Shown one piece after another: positions 36,311 to 49,716 of a stretch of 64,000 nucleotides of DNA. Origin of the DNA: Kudoa neothunni (taxonomy: Eukaryota; Cnidaria); contig OZ199840.1 of the NCBI GenBank assembly GCA_964304625.1, positions 7,254,001-7,318,000 of the forward strand. Reading direction: 5' to 3'. A model generated the notes under the pieces. That model had not been told where the DNA came from, made no database searches, and worked only from the letters and a program-made list of their open reading frames with translations. A program made the position numbers and the translations under genes. The stretch's first letter is position 1, and each line of letters starts with the position of its first letter.

Positions 36311-38020
36311 CTAATGAGGAAGACATTCGCGCTCTCCTTATAATGGATGTGCTCGGCCCCATAAGACGGATTTGATAACTGAGGTTGTATATTTAGGCCA
36401 TCACAAGCTCTTGTTTTTGTCGCCGTAATCTCTTTTTTTAAATCCCATTGAGGAGTTAAAATCAAGTGAAAACTACCATGAGAAACAGATCTCCTCGAAA
36501 TCAAAATAAGTGGTTTCCGCCATTATGGAGAGTCCAACAAAAATTTCTGCTCATAGAATAATTATTCAAATTATTCCAAAACACATTTTCCAAGATGCAC
36601 AAATTTCTAGCTAAAAAAATGTTTCTATTTGATTTTATCCAGTTGTCATTTAGATCTTGAAATAATGTGTACAAATCAGCCCGATGCATTATGCATTCCC
36701 TTGGGTTAGCGCAAATTAGTGTTTCATAGAGCCGTTGTCCAAAAGAATCAATGAATCGACCCCCTGGTCGTTAATCAACTCAATGAGTTGTAATTTTATG
36801 CTGAGTTGGTAATGGAGATTGGATACAGATAAATTTAATTCATTAAAGGTATGTTTATTCTCAAACCTTGTTCCCGAAATCCGTTCGTACATCAAAAATC
36901 TGGGGCATCTTTAAATCCAGATCTTTACGTATATAAATTAGGCCAAATCTCACGACATTAAATGATATCATGGTAAGGAGTTTGAAGGATGTACAAGCGT
37001 TGTGGGTCGAACCGTGACAAATGGACTTACAACATCACAAACGGCTTTGATAGCTTCTTCAGATCAACGAAAGCAGCTAAAAATTGATCGAGGAGTTTCC
37101 GGGAACTTGCGAATTAACTTTATTGATTATATTAGCGAAAATTACGATCAGGAGAGATTTTAAAGAGTTACACAGCGGTGGAGACAATCCAAGAGTTTTT
37201 AATTTAAGTTGTGGTCGAAGTTGATCCAGCAAACAGTAGGATTTAAAGGTGATATCGCATTTTATAAACTGTCATCAACACACAATGTTATGAATTCAAA
37301 AAAACACGCGAAAAACACACACGAGTAATCAATAAACTATATGGGTAGGTAGAGTTTTGTATGTGTATTATGAGCTACAATGCTAAGTGCAAAGAGAGTT
37401 GTCGTTTACTTTGATCTCTCTCTCATCTTTCGTCTCTTACGCTTAAGTCTACAACGAAACAAATAAGACATCGCAGAAACAATAAATTAATACCTCTTCA
37501 TACGCTTCTTTCTCCACTAAAAGGAAAAATTAGCCGTAGAAAAAATAACGCAGAACTACCTTATCCCTCATTGTGCAACTGTCAGAAATGAGGCTGCGTG
37601 AAACGAACTTTTTCGATAAGTAACGAAGGCATATGTTGTCCAATTTTCACAAAGCAGTGCACTCACCTCAAAAATTCAGTTCCATTTTACGTAACATTAA
37701 TGTCAGGTTATATTGTATAAATCTTTTTGCTATCAATAAACCAGATATAACTATTTTATGTTATCGACTATTTCCGATTATAATTGGAAATAACCGACTA
37801 TTTCATGAGGTGTGGTTGGCGATTATTGGAATCGCGTTTTAACAATATTCGATTACTAAAAGTTATAATATAGTTACCTTATATGATAAAACTGTTTATA
37901 TTCACTTTTGAGTGTTATTTTGGGGGAAAATATATTTGGATCCCCAAATTGTGTTGGTGGACCCGGCTTAGTTGGGGAAAAGGATTATGCGGTAATAGAT
38001 CGGTCGTACGTAACCCCTTT
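36310..38020. other. no gene seen
   Basis: AT-rich with short open frames at 36304-36689 (minus) that resemble transposon coding debris but match no motif I can name. Nothing else supported. Confidence 0.4.
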
Positions 38021-38022
38021 GG

Positions 38023-39690
38023 GCAGACGTGGACAAACTACGGCCCGCGAGAGATTCCAATACCAATCGCCAACAATTTTTTTTATTTCTAATAAATTTA
38101 AATTTATGCACCGAATTATCATAATTAAAATGCTTATTTTAGTTTAAAGAACTTTAATGTACATTTTATTTAATAGTTTTAAAATAATTCATCACGAACG
38201 TCATGTCTGAGTGAATTAAGTATTAAAATTCTAATATTGATACAAACAATCGTTCTAATAGAGGATATAGTTTAAAAAATAAGAAATAATTGCATTAAAA
38301 ATCATTTCATATCATAACGTAATTTCTAAATATTAACTTTTACGTTTGAGCCATAAAGGGGTCATCGATAAAAGGAGTATCTACTATATACATGAAGCTG
38401 AAGTGCCGGTGTGTGTTTGTCAGCAAGCACGCATGTGCGTCAAAATATTTTCCTTATAGAGAGACATTTATGAAATATTTTAAAAATCACAATTTATCGA
38501 AAAATCTTTAAATCGTTTTCACTCTACCAAATGTTCCCAAAAGTTTTTAGAAAATAGTGATTTTGTCAATTCAAAATTTGGTTATCGGATTACTTGAGTT
38601 CAACAATAGGATTAGCACCTGTTTTTGTCGTGGTAATGTTTAGTTGAAGTTAATTTTCCTCCTTATATGCTCTATTAAATGTCAATTAAGCGATGCCATC
38701 TATCTTTATGTATAAGGTTGGCGTGTACGTTTTGGTATTTGTGCAAATACACTCCTTATTCGGGGAGTTTTAACGTATTTGACTTGATAAACACATATTG
38801 AAAGTTCTATTAATGGTTTAAAATATGAGAAAAAGTCTAGGTTTGCATCGTGAATAGCGATTTGGTAAGGAATTCTATAATCAGATAGATTTAAGCTTTA
38901 TGATACACGAACCATGTCCGTACATTCCATTGAAATCGGCCGCTATGTTGAACTTTCAGTGATTAAATACAATGCAGATGGTTTTACTCTTACTTCATCT
39001 GATTATATAAATTATTTATGTTAATATTGACGCAACTTTTAGTTGTTTGGGATAAGTGCACTAATGTTTATGTCGGGCCAAGCGATGCCAATTTTAGCAA
39101 TATCAATTAATTTCATACGTTTTCTTCTATCTCTATTATTATTTCTATTTTGTTTTCTCTTAAGAAGTTAGTGGTGCACGCAGTTACCGAGCCGGGCCAG
39201 AATTCGACTTTAAAAATCCTCGGGGCCAAAAAATAACGTTTGGGGTAACATCCGTACAAAGATATGCAGCGATGGCTATCTTTATACATTCTCACAAACT
39301 TGCAAAACATAACAAGGCATTCTCGGGTAGGGAGTTTATTATAGAATGGTTTATGGATGCTGTTGTGTGCCGTGAAGTCATCTCGAAAATTGAAGCTATT
39401 CCTCTATCATGAAGAACAATTGTTCGACGAATTGAAGATATTTCAAAAAATTTCCCACTTTGAGTACTATTCTATTGCTTTGGACGAAAGTGCAAGTGCT
39501 ACCGATACCGCTCAATTACTCATTTTTATAAAATGAATTGACCATAATTTCGAAATTACCAAAGAGCTCTGATCAATTGAATCCTTGAAGAATACCACAA
39601 CTGGACAAGATCTTATTGATAACATTATAAATATTTTGAACAGTTCTGATTTAAGATTGGAAAAAATCACGAGTGTCTAGAATTGCAAAT
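38023..39690 (+). pseudogene. hAT element remnant, GTF2IRD2/ZBED-like transposase
   Basis: At 38023 is a hAT-like terminus (CAGACGTGGACAAACTACGG then CCCGCGAG), similar in wording to Charlie-type ends. At about 39340-39660 plus-strand pieces read VVCREVISKIEAIPLS, EDISKNFPL or ISKNF in alternate frames, then YYSIALDESASATDTAQLLI and HNFEITKEL. The last two match the catalytic region of hAT transposases domesticated in GTF2IRD2 ('SLALDEStD.tDTAQL.iFIrg'). Many stops. The right end was not found. A Helitron-like start word (TCTACTATATACATGAAG) lies inside at about 38383. Confidence 0.5.
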
Positions 39691-39699
39691 TTTGGGATT

Positions 39700-40890
39700 T
39701 TTATTTTTTTTAATTTGTTATATTATTCGTTCTCATTTTATTTTGAGAGGTAATTAACATTCTTAGATTAACTTTGTGCTCTGTTTGGGCATGTTTATGA
39801 ATTCTCTTATCAATAATGAATTAACATTTTTCTCAAAAATAAATGTACTTTTTCACTTTATGATCCTGTTTTTATAATCCGTCTGCATCCACGACCATCG
39901 TTCAACATACGTGAAAGAAGACACAACTTCTTGCTTATTTGGAAGTCGGTGGGCGAATTGAAATGCATTTGGAGCACTCGGAGAAAGATCATTATGGTCG
40001 TCATTGTTATAGTATTTCATATTCTAAAATAAATATTTGGTGAAAAATCGAACCGTTATAAAAATTTGTTGTCCCCCGAAATCCCGAAATTTGCAAGTCT
40101 AAGAGAGGACATCAATATAAACCACACTACTATGTATCTACAACATGTGTCTATGTTTATCCTTCATTTTTTAACCAGCTACTACATTGATTTAACTACA
40201 AAAACTTACTAATTGTTTAATCGTGGTAAAAAAAGAAAGAAAACGTTTAATTTAATCACGCGGTCAGAGCAATAAGATACGTATGACCGATCCCCCCGTG
40301 ACTTTATTTTTAGTTTTTTCTTACTAATTATGTTTATAAATTATTTAATGAGAGTAAAAATAACATTAAATCATTTTAAATACGATAGAACCTTTTAATG
40401 TGTAAAATAACTAATGTACGTACGACCGGTCCACTACCGTATAAATACCGAGGTGACCAGTGGTGTTGCAGTTCCACAGTTTTCATACACGTGCCGCCCC
40501 TGGTTCGTAGCATTGCCTGTGTTTAACTTAAGAATAACAATACAGTTAAAATCTTGTCAACCTTTTTTTAGTTCTATTAGAATACATACAGAGAAAAAAA
40601 ATTAGTTTGAAATTATGATCAATAATATGTATATTAATGTTTAAACTTGTAAAAATGGATAATTGGAATTGTTCGTCACACATGCTATAAATAATATAAT
40701 AGAGTTGATACGAATCAAAAAAGAATTTAATAAGCAACCATTGAACTTTTGTAATGCAATAGTTTTAAATAATTATATTATAAGGGTTAAGAGAGACTAT
40801 TTTTGTTTCTTATGGGCTAGGGTGTAACAACGAGTTCTTTTGGTACCTGAAGGAATTTTGTTCGGTGCTCCCTATTTTAGTATAATAAAC
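39700..40890. other. no gene seen
   Basis: AT-rich. The GC-richer patch at 40410-40530 (short open frame on the plus strand) has no recognisable motif. Confidence 0.4.
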
Positions 40891-43800
40891 CTAACTTAAA
40901 AAAATACTATAATACTTTCTCAAATAGTATAATCGCATTTTTTTGATGAGGATCAAACTAACAATAGTCAAGCTAACACCACATATGGCTACACCGATAA
41001 TAATGGATTGGAGTTTTTTCCATTTTTTATTTTTTCTTCTAGATATAGATTCGAGGGATGCTTGGTAGCCATCTACTCGACCGGTAAATATGTAAATGAA
41101 ATAAAAATTTACTTGGTGAATTTCCACAAAAATTAATCTTATTAATGGAGAATGGTGCCATGGTTAGAATGCTTAAATAGTTACCGCGAATAATGCTAAA
41201 TTTTTCTTGGTCCCCGTATAAAGAGTTCTGACAAGCACATGTGATGTTTTCTATCAGACGATTTTTAGGAGGAGATAAGTTATTCAAAACTTCAATGAAT
41301 AGCAATTTTGAAAATATTCCACTAAAGTAATCTGACTTTGAATGCGAGTATGACGAAGGGGACACAATTATATGGGACGAATCAACATTCTCGTCCGTTA
41401 ATTCGAACCACAACGAAGAGCTACAAAGTTTCTTTATATCAGTAGGACAGTGATGGTATAATTTAAGTTCCAAATTTGTTTTTATAGTAAGTGGAAGTGG
41501 AAGGATAGATTTAGACAATATCAACATCATGGGAATTTGCTATTGAAGAATAAAATCGTAGGAAAAATAAAAATCAAACTTGTTGATAAAGCAGGGATTC
41601 ATATTTGTCATCCTTTTCCCATTGGTAATTATGAGTTTTTGGTGTTAGAATGTTTTTATTATCCATCCGTACCTCCCATATTAGTATATAGGGAAATTCG
41701 CCCGGCAGAATTATCACTTCGGTTTCTGATACAGTGTTTATATGGTAAAAGTATGATAAAGCCTTGTATGTTATGTTTATTTGAGTAGGCTTAATGAAAG
41801 ATTAATAATAGATTTTGCATGTGCCAGTAAAAACTTAAAATGGCAAAAAATATTATGCTATTTAATTTATTTAAATTAAAAAATATAATTTTGTTCTACT
41901 ATATAAAAAAATGCAATAATTGAATTTTCACCCTGTATATATATTCACGGGGAATATTCCAGGATAATGGAGATTCATTACTATTTGAAGTGTGAGAATT
42001 TATTAGCTGTCTGCATACATCTGTTTTTAATTTAGTGAGTGAACATATCCTGTATTCTGATATAGTTTTTATGAATTTTGGTAGAAGCTTTATCTTAAAG
42101 TTGATTTGTGATGGTTCGAGGGTCAGCTGAATGAATACTGCAGTGCAATTCTTACCACTTGACTCTAGCTTTGAAATCTCCTGCAAGCCAGAAGGTTTAT
42201 TCACCACGTTAAACACTACTATTTCAATTAGAAATAATTTCTTTTGATAATTTTCTCTATGATAGCTTTTCTCGCTTCCGATGTTATCGAGATGAAGCTT
42301 TTTTTTGAAAATCGTTGACTCCAAAAATATTCCTTTTAGTATTTGAAATTCAACAGTGTAATTCTAAATTATAAAATTAAGGTATAATTTTATATTAATT
42401 ATACATTATGAAGGAATAGTATATAAAAAATATGATAGGCAGCCAATAGTGCTCTATTTCATTATTTTGTAAAAATCATAGTTTATATTAACTGAACCGT
42501 TTTATTATATTTTTATGATTATAACGATATGAAATTCTCCCAAATTTCTTTGAATTAAATTGGTGAATTACCAATGTCTTTGTGTTACGTGACTATAATA
42601 AAGTCCACAATTTTTTCGGTTGAACCATTTAGATTTAATTATTATTTATTAATAAGAGGTAAATGTAATATAGAGCATTTTAATTTTTGAAAAAAGTATG
42701 AAATCATCCGAAATTTTTACATTCTTTATCTGGTGGCGACAAATTAGCCATCATGATATATTTTGCCATATTTTATGAATCTTGATTAAATAAGAATTAA
42801 AATTTTAATTATCGAGACATACCAGAAATAAAATCAAGAAAAAACGGTGGATGGAAATAATTTACCAATCGATGACAACCTATGACTTAGTGGTTTGTTA
42901 AAATCAAAAATTCAAGCTCATCTTAGTTGATAAATGATTAAAACTACCTATATAATTATTTCATGCAGTAAAAATTGACTTAATTTTTACGTTAGTTGGT
43001 CTAGTGGTCGTAAAAATGAATAAGATATGGAAAGAATGTGTTTTCACTCGTAATCTACTGAGGTTAGCAACAATACATCTAATGAATACTTTACCTCATA
43101 ATATAAAATAGTTTGAACGTTACAATTAAGATTTTACATATAATTAAACGAAGTCATCTAATTTTCTCGAGAAATTGTCTTGACAATCATTTTATAAGTT
43201 AAAGGCACGTTAAATATCAAAATCAATCGAAGGAAAAAAATCAATAATCGAAGTACGGCATAATAGGAGCTTCATTAAACTATCATAACCATGAACCTGT
43301 GATAAACGACCAATAGAAAAATCCCACCTGCACTTGAAATATTATAATTCAGTCCTTTTTGTAGGAATGAAATAGACATAAATGTATGAGAAGAGAAAGT
43401 TAGTTTAGAAATTAAACAAAAAATAATTACTTCGCTGAAAATTAAAAAAAGGAGACATTATATTTCTTTAAATGTTAGTTGTTCTATAAGCAGCATATGT
43501 AAATATTTAAGTTTTAAATATAACAATATTTGTTTTAATAAATCTTTAGAAAATAATTACGAAAAATTAAATGTAATAATTTTATGGGGCTGACGATTCA
43601 CTAAATTTTAGCTCGTTGTAAGAGGGTACATATTTGATACCAATAAATATTGCTTAGACAAAATTATTTATACAATAATTATTGATGATAATGTATTTTT
43701 TATTATTATAATTTATAAGGTGGTTATATTATCTGCACAGAATGATAGAGGAAAATACAAACAACAATAATTGTGTGCGGATCCTATGGCATTATTGGCT

Positions 43801-45259
43801 ATCTACTGTATAATTTATTATCCTCATAATTAATTTATAATGTCACTATCCGATAAATAATTTTTTACTAGAATAATCGAACATAAAAAATGCAACATTT
43901 AGTTTGGTTAATCGCAGAGTTTAGTATAAAATTAACTATAATAAATTTTTATTAAGTTTTAACAATCACAACTTATTATTTGATAGAACTTTAAGATTAA
44001 AAATCAACTGGTTACCTTGTTGAAGGAAAGGAAAGTCAATTGGTAAGCCATAGTTTTATTTTCTATGGGTATTATTTTTTGCCAAATTTCAAATTTCTTC
44101 TGGGTTTTTCCATTGTTTTTGTAAACAATAAATTTTAAGGATATATTTCTTTGGGTTTTTTCCATAACCTTTTCATTAAAAATTATAGTTAATTCTATGG
44201 TAAAACCGCCTTTGTCCTACATAAGTTAATTTATATGTAAACCAAACTTACTAGATTTTATAATATTCAAGGTTACACTCGAAGGAATGTTTAAATCTTG
44301 TGAATGTTGAAAGTCTTGTTCTATACAAATGTGGTCGCCGTTGTCAACTAATTGTGTAACGACATCATCGACGGGGTATTCGTTAGAATGTTCAATAAAT
44401 GGTATTGATCGTTTAATTCCGATATCCTAAAAAAATTAAGTGTAATTACAACCTAAAATAACTATCACTAAATTTGAGGGCTTTAATCTTATTTTAATAT
44501 AAATGAAGTTACTTTCGTTGGAGGGAGTGTATTACCGCTATTTGTGAGCAGATGATCGGTCTTAAATCCAAAATTTAATATAATAAGACATCATAAATTT
44601 AGAAACTTTTATAAGTAATTCGTTAAGTAGGAGACATGGATCAATTTGTTGCAACTCAGCAGCGCTGGAAACTCCATATAAACGAGCCACAGATTCAACC
44701 GAACATTTGCTGTAATACACATTAAATTTTTCAGCCACAAATTTATTGATTGAACCAAAACTATTGGAAGCGTTGTTTATCATATATTTAGAGTTATGAA
44801 ATCCCACACAATCTCCTTCGATGGTTATATAGAATCTCTACATGTCATCAATGCATTTGTCAAAATATTTAACCAAATACGTTGCCGCTGACTGCTGGTA
44901 ATAAAATAGGATTGTATAATTTACGGTGTGATAATGATAATCTTGGTTGCATTTCATCGAATCTTGATATATTACTAGCCATGAGTGATCCAAACTCTTG
45001 GGTGAAATTTTTATATACAAGCCTCTCACCTATGTCAAAATCATGATTTTTAGAAATAGACGTATTGAACAATCGATAAAATTCTTCGTTTATATGAATT
45101 TTCTGGGTGCTATTAGCAGGGCAATTTTGTGTGGTGTTAAAAAATACCACCACTATGTAGTAATCATCAAATAAATTCGCAGATATCCTTTGGTTATTGA
45201 ATAGGATATTGTTGTTCATTAGAATATTTTTAAAAATTGTTTTTTCTTTTCTTGTGGAA
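40891..45259 (-). CDS. orphan type I membrane glycoprotein, 8 exons (5' end missing)
   Basis: Exons (minus): 45259-44881, 44837-44607, 44426-44277, 44216-44016, 42363-41932, 41789-41580, 41539-41113, 41072-40891. All junctions are GT..AG and in phase, giving 736 aa from the first supported exon; introns are 39-60 nt, about 140, 180 and 1,650 nt. The long ectodomain has a dozen Cys and many N-glycosylation sites (FFNTTQN, NASNS, RNISLK, ENKTMA, NESPLSW, NNLSPP, ENITCAC). A single membrane segment SIIIGVAICGVSLTIVSLIL lies near the C-terminus, followed by a 17-residue basic tail. A further 5' exon (VSNETFTDFKLDVDF, about 45335-45380) probably precedes it; no start ATG or signal peptide was found. 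The 1.65-kb intron joins two blocks that could instead be separate genes. No family recognised; HAP2 and PIG-T were considered and did not fit. Confidence 0.6.
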
Positions 45260-45469
45260 CTACAAAATAAAAAATATATTTATGGTTTGTTTGAAAAAAT
45301 CACGTTATATGATGGAGAAAATACAAAATCCACGTCCAACTTGAAATCTGTAAACGTTTCATTTGATACTAATCAAGATTCAGTCGCCAATGGAGAATGC
45401 TCAGCTAATTACCTTGCAGTATTACAAATGAGATGTTTTATTATAATAAAATTTATCACTTAAATCAAT

Positions 45470-46460
45470 ATTAAAATAAGTATTTAGGATAATATCTATC
45501 GTAAAGATTGTTTATCTAAGTTATATTGAATTTTTAATGTAAGAAACAAATATCATTATTATCCAGGAACTTATTTATTGATTTACTTTTGAGTTAAAGC
45601 TTATCTTAGTTTATTTCAAATTTATTTATATAATTAAATACTATAATAGCTATGGCTAAGGAATGAGTATCCATTTTAAATAGGCATTGAATGGAAAATT
45701 TTGTAGATAGATATTACTAATTAAATTCCTTCAGACGATTAGATAGTTATTCTATCAAAGAAACATTTAAAATAGAATGAGCGAGGTAAACGTCTAATGA
45801 ATTTACTCATTTTTAAACAAAAAAATGATAACTTAACAAATAAATAAAGATAGATAGATAGATAGATAATTTTAATTTAATAATTGTACAACTTGTGAGT
45901 TATTATACCAAATTTATTTAAAAAAATATGGTGTTGGAATAGATTTGGAATCAGATAACTGTATTAAATCCTTAAATATTTCAATGACGTTCAAATTATT
46001 AAGATAACACATTGAAAATATTTATATAAAATTAAACAAGCAAACTGTTTCAATTCAAATAATTTTGTTCCTTGAAATCAAATCCTGAGGAATAGCTGCC
46101 ATCACTTAAATTCGAACGCAAATTCGCTTTTAACCTCAGCCACAACACCCAGTCTAGATTCAAATTAAATACATAAAGCTCTATTCAAGCTAATGAAATC
46201 TATTACTTAATCTGTTCAAAAATTATTGCAAATTAATGTTAATTTATTAACATAATAATTTTCGTGGAACTCATCTACTTTTTCTACAATCACATTCGGT
46301 CTCGGTCCGATAAGGTTATCTGATAAACAAATAAAATATTACTCATCAAATAAAAAGTCACCGAGTTCATTTAAGTTAAAAATTACCATGCTGAGAAAAC
46401 AGAAGAATTTCCAATTCAAATAAATAATGAAACAAGCAAAAATAAATACAGAATAACGAT
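45470..46460. other. no gene seen
   Basis: AT-rich spacer with a short (TAGA)n run near 45850. No supported exon. Confidence 0.5.
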
Positions 46461-47332
46461 TTAAATAATCAGTCTAGAAATAGTTTCTATCGCAATATGG
46501 GAAAAGACTCCCCCTATAAAAAATAAGGATCCATATATAAGACGCTCATCCTTTATTAACGTGTATAAAAGGGTTTGATTTTCAATTTGATTTGGAATTA
46601 GCGTGAGAGTGGGTTTTCCCATTAATTTGATGGCATCAATATTATTTAGCACCACTTTTTCAGTTTCAGCCAGCTTTTCAGAAAACGCGTCGACGATTTG
46701 TTCTTGAAAACGATCGCTTGTTACAGCTAGACTCTTGATTGTTTCCAAATCTTCTCTGTGTCTTTTTTCTCGAGATTTTAATAGCCAAGTGGATCCCAAT
46801 AAACCTAAACATTAATTTATCGCTCTCGATTTTATCCTAACAACAAAAACCTACTTAAAACTGTACAAACGACAGAAAAGCACACAGAATAAAATCGCAT
46901 TTTATCACTTTGAACCCTTTCCATCTCATAAAAATTTCTAACAGCTAAGCTGTAACGATTAAAACTTGAGCGCTCCTGCGATTCCACATCTTCAAGTGCA
47001 TTCAAAAGTTTTCGATGCTCAATGATAAGACTTCTCTCCTCAGTCAAATGTTTCAGATAATCATTTGATGTTCGATCAGACCTATCCAATAAACGTCGTA
47101 CATCCTCAATAGCTGCCGTGCTATTTTGAATTTTAATTTTGATATTTTCAATTTGATTTCTTAGGTTGGAAAACTCCAATTCGCAGGTTTTAACTTCGCC
47201 GTGACCCCGTTTCACCATGGACGTACCAGCCAACTCATCCAGAATTTCAGAAAAATTTGTCAATTTTTGTTGAAGTTGTGCAAATTTGTTGGAAGCCATG
47301 CGCGTTAAATAAACATAATCTTTATTGATCAT
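46461..47332 (-). CDS. CCDC51: mitochondrial ATP-sensitive K+ channel subunit MITOK (CCDC51)
   Basis: Two exons (47332-46855 and 46804-46461) with a 50-nt intron give 273 aa. The N-terminal two thirds is coiled coil (HRKLLNALEDVESQERSSFN; SLAVRNFYEMERVQSDKM), then a first membrane segment spliced across the intron (FYSVCFSVVCTVLSLLGSTW), a short soluble part and a second membrane segment (LIYGSLFFIGGVFSHIAIET) near the end. This topology and the wording around E.ER..F.....AVR...E.ER match CCDC51/MITOK, the pore subunit of the mitochondrial KATP channel (family knowledge). It is shorter than the human protein (411 aa), mainly in the middle. Start: first ATG at 47332; a second ATG at codon 12 (MASNKFAQL) is also possible. 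A targeting peptide is not obvious. Confidence 0.78.
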
Positions 47333-47996
47333 TGGTTCTAAGGAATCACTTGATTGTATGTCTGTGCAACAATAATACTATAGTTGAAAATTCTATGGAC
47401 GAGGATTAAGTGGGGAATTCAGATCACCAACAAATAACCTCCGGACCGACAAACTAATCTGATAAAATTCGACTACGCCGTAAGTATACGACTAACACTA
47501 GCGAAACCTAGTAATCCTTTTTACTATTCCATGTGGTAAGAATTTTCAATTTAAATTCTCTTTATTATCTGTAGAACAATCAATTATATTCTTACTGGAT
47601 TAGAACTTTGTGGATGAAATAATATAGTATACATTTAATTCGACCAGTTTTAACTTGATAAATTTGTTTTTTGCTATAAATTTATAAATCTCTTATCAAT
47701 AAGCTATTTTATAAATATAATCAAAACTCAAACAATTAATAAAACAAAAAAGGTTATTTAATTTTAAAATTTAAACTTTGAAGCAATTTTTCTCACATTA
47801 ATAAAATAAAATTAGGTAATTTTCTTCCCCGAACCAATTTATTCATCAATATCATAACACAACAAAATGTCACTCCTTTTCAGGTGGCTTAATCTTTCAT
47901 TTATGATTTCTCTATAAGTGAATAAATTCAACTTTTTCTGTATTTAAAGTTAAGCAGAAATGCCTTAAGAATGACTTTAATTTGGATTAACCCTCT

Positions 47997-48075
47997 TATC
48001 TTTAATGGTGCGAAAAACGTCCAACTTCCATCGATTTTTAATGCGTAATACACCCTAAAATTTTTAGAGGGTTAA
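47997..48075. repeat. 79-bp piggyBac-type MITE
   Basis: TTAACCCTCT at the left and AGAGGGTTAA at the right, a perfect 10-bp inverted repeat including the TTAA sites. The ends resemble those at 23063-24395 (TTAACCCTCTAAG). At 79 bp it is among the smallest such elements one could see. Confidence 0.6.
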
Positions 48076-48518
48076 ATAGGAAATTACGTTTTATCACAAA
48101 AAATATTCACAAGTTCAATCCATTTGAAAATGCATTTGATTTTATGTGGAAAGGTAATTTTGAGATTTACTCCTTATTAGTCATTTCATCAGTGACCATA
48201 TCGAAAGCTCAACACTAGCGGAGTAAAATGACATTGAAAGAGAGAAAATTATCAGAAATTTCCTTAATAAACTATACGAGGTTTGATAATGGGATAAACA
48301 TAAAACTTATGAAGCGATTTACGAAATATTTGCGGTTTAACAATTATAAAATTGCATTAATCAACCCAAGTGAGTTTATAAAAAAATCCATAATTTACAT
48401 CCAGTTATGTTGTGATATGGTAATATAATTACTAAATGGAAAAAGTATCCAAAATTCGAATATATTCTAGGGAAAAATACATTCCATACCCACATAAACG
48501 TAGACATCGGCATTTTGT

Positions 48519-49135
48519 AAGGAAGGGATTGCCAATCGGGGGTAAATTTTAAATGACAGATGGCAAATTAAATAACATCAAAATTGGATGAGGGAAATTT
48601 TTTTATAATGGCGTTTCTGACTTACTTAAGTATTTCTAAGGAATTATATTATTTGGGACCATCAAACTCAATAAGAAGTTGGTAGAAATGCTTAAAACCT
48701 ATATATATATATAAAACTATAATCACTCTCTCTTTTATGGCTTGTTTATCTTTTAGTGATTTAGCCTAATAATAATAAATACTTAAGTGGCTACTTGCAA
48801 GGTAGATAATATTTAAGTTTCACTACTGTAGACCATTTTAATTATTTCTGGCCCCTACGAGCATAGGAATGGACAATAAATAAATTAATTAGCTAAATTT
48901 AAAAAATTGAATCTGTAGGCAGCTTGTGAGTAAGAGTTGATGGGATTAAAAATTGCCATTATGCGAACGTATATGCTTTTTAGGACGAGAATTTGCCATG
49001 CAACTTGCATCTGCTATAGCTAGTCGTTATAAAACCTTCAAGTAAATATATTTTTGGCTTCAAAGTTAAGGAGACAAATTTGGATTTTTCACCGGGCCGA
49101 GAGGGTAAATTTGAAAAAACGGTTGAGAACCCCTG
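48519..49135. mobile_element. hAT MITE, copy 2
   Basis: Right end read in reverse CAGGGGTTCTCAACCG; left about AAGGGATTGCCAATCGGGGG. It matches the copy at 33100-33725 along nearly its full length, with small indels. The flanking bases do not give a clear duplication. Confidence 0.6.
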
Positions 49136-49716
49136 GCCTGGTTTAAGGTCACTCTATTGCATAATCTTTCCATAATCTAATAAATTTTAATATTATCCAG
49201 AACTCTCTGTATACATTTAGAAATTTATATAGACAAATAACCAACTCTTAATAAAAAGTGGCGTGATCTAAAGACTCAAACGAAATTTCAAATGAGGCGA
49301 TAGCTCAAAAATGGCGGAATGTTGTTATAGTTTAAGCATTTAAGATAGACATATCGAATATATCGAAATTAATCGTATAAAAATTCATATTCAAGACTAT
49401 TTTCTAACAGCATTTTAATCCCATTTAAGCGGTGGTGTGAAATCCCAAGCCATTTCTTCCCATTGACTTATATAATTATTCCGCGTAATAAAAAGTACAC
49501 GTTATGAATCGAACTAAAATAGTTGTAATCTTAGCCAGACTTATTTACCATAAAATCGAATATTCGACCAATAATAAGTCCTAAAAACTTTGTAATCAGA
49601 CCCAACATATCGTAGGGGCAAGCGCGCGCTGAATTTGTGGACATTTTACGTATGTGATCGTGCATAGTCGTGATAAATGCTGTCGGTAAATGTTGATTCC
49701 CTATAGCAAATCAACA
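49136..49716. other. no gene seen
   Basis: AT-rich spacer. No supported feature. Confidence 0.4.

Noticed and set aside
41537-41788. 83-codon plus-strand frame
   Set aside because: Exactly antisense to the 70-codon exon 41789-41580 of the orphan glycoprotein gene.
40891-45259. Orphan glycoprotein as HAP2/GCS1 fusogen or PIG-T
   Set aside because: Topology is similar, but the cysteine pattern and motifs I remember for either family are absent.
45197-45463. 88-codon plus-strand frame
   Set aside because: Antisense to the 5' part of the orphan glycoprotein gene; no start context or motif.
45853-45869. (TAGA)n run
   Set aside because: Four-unit microsatellite only; no further structure.
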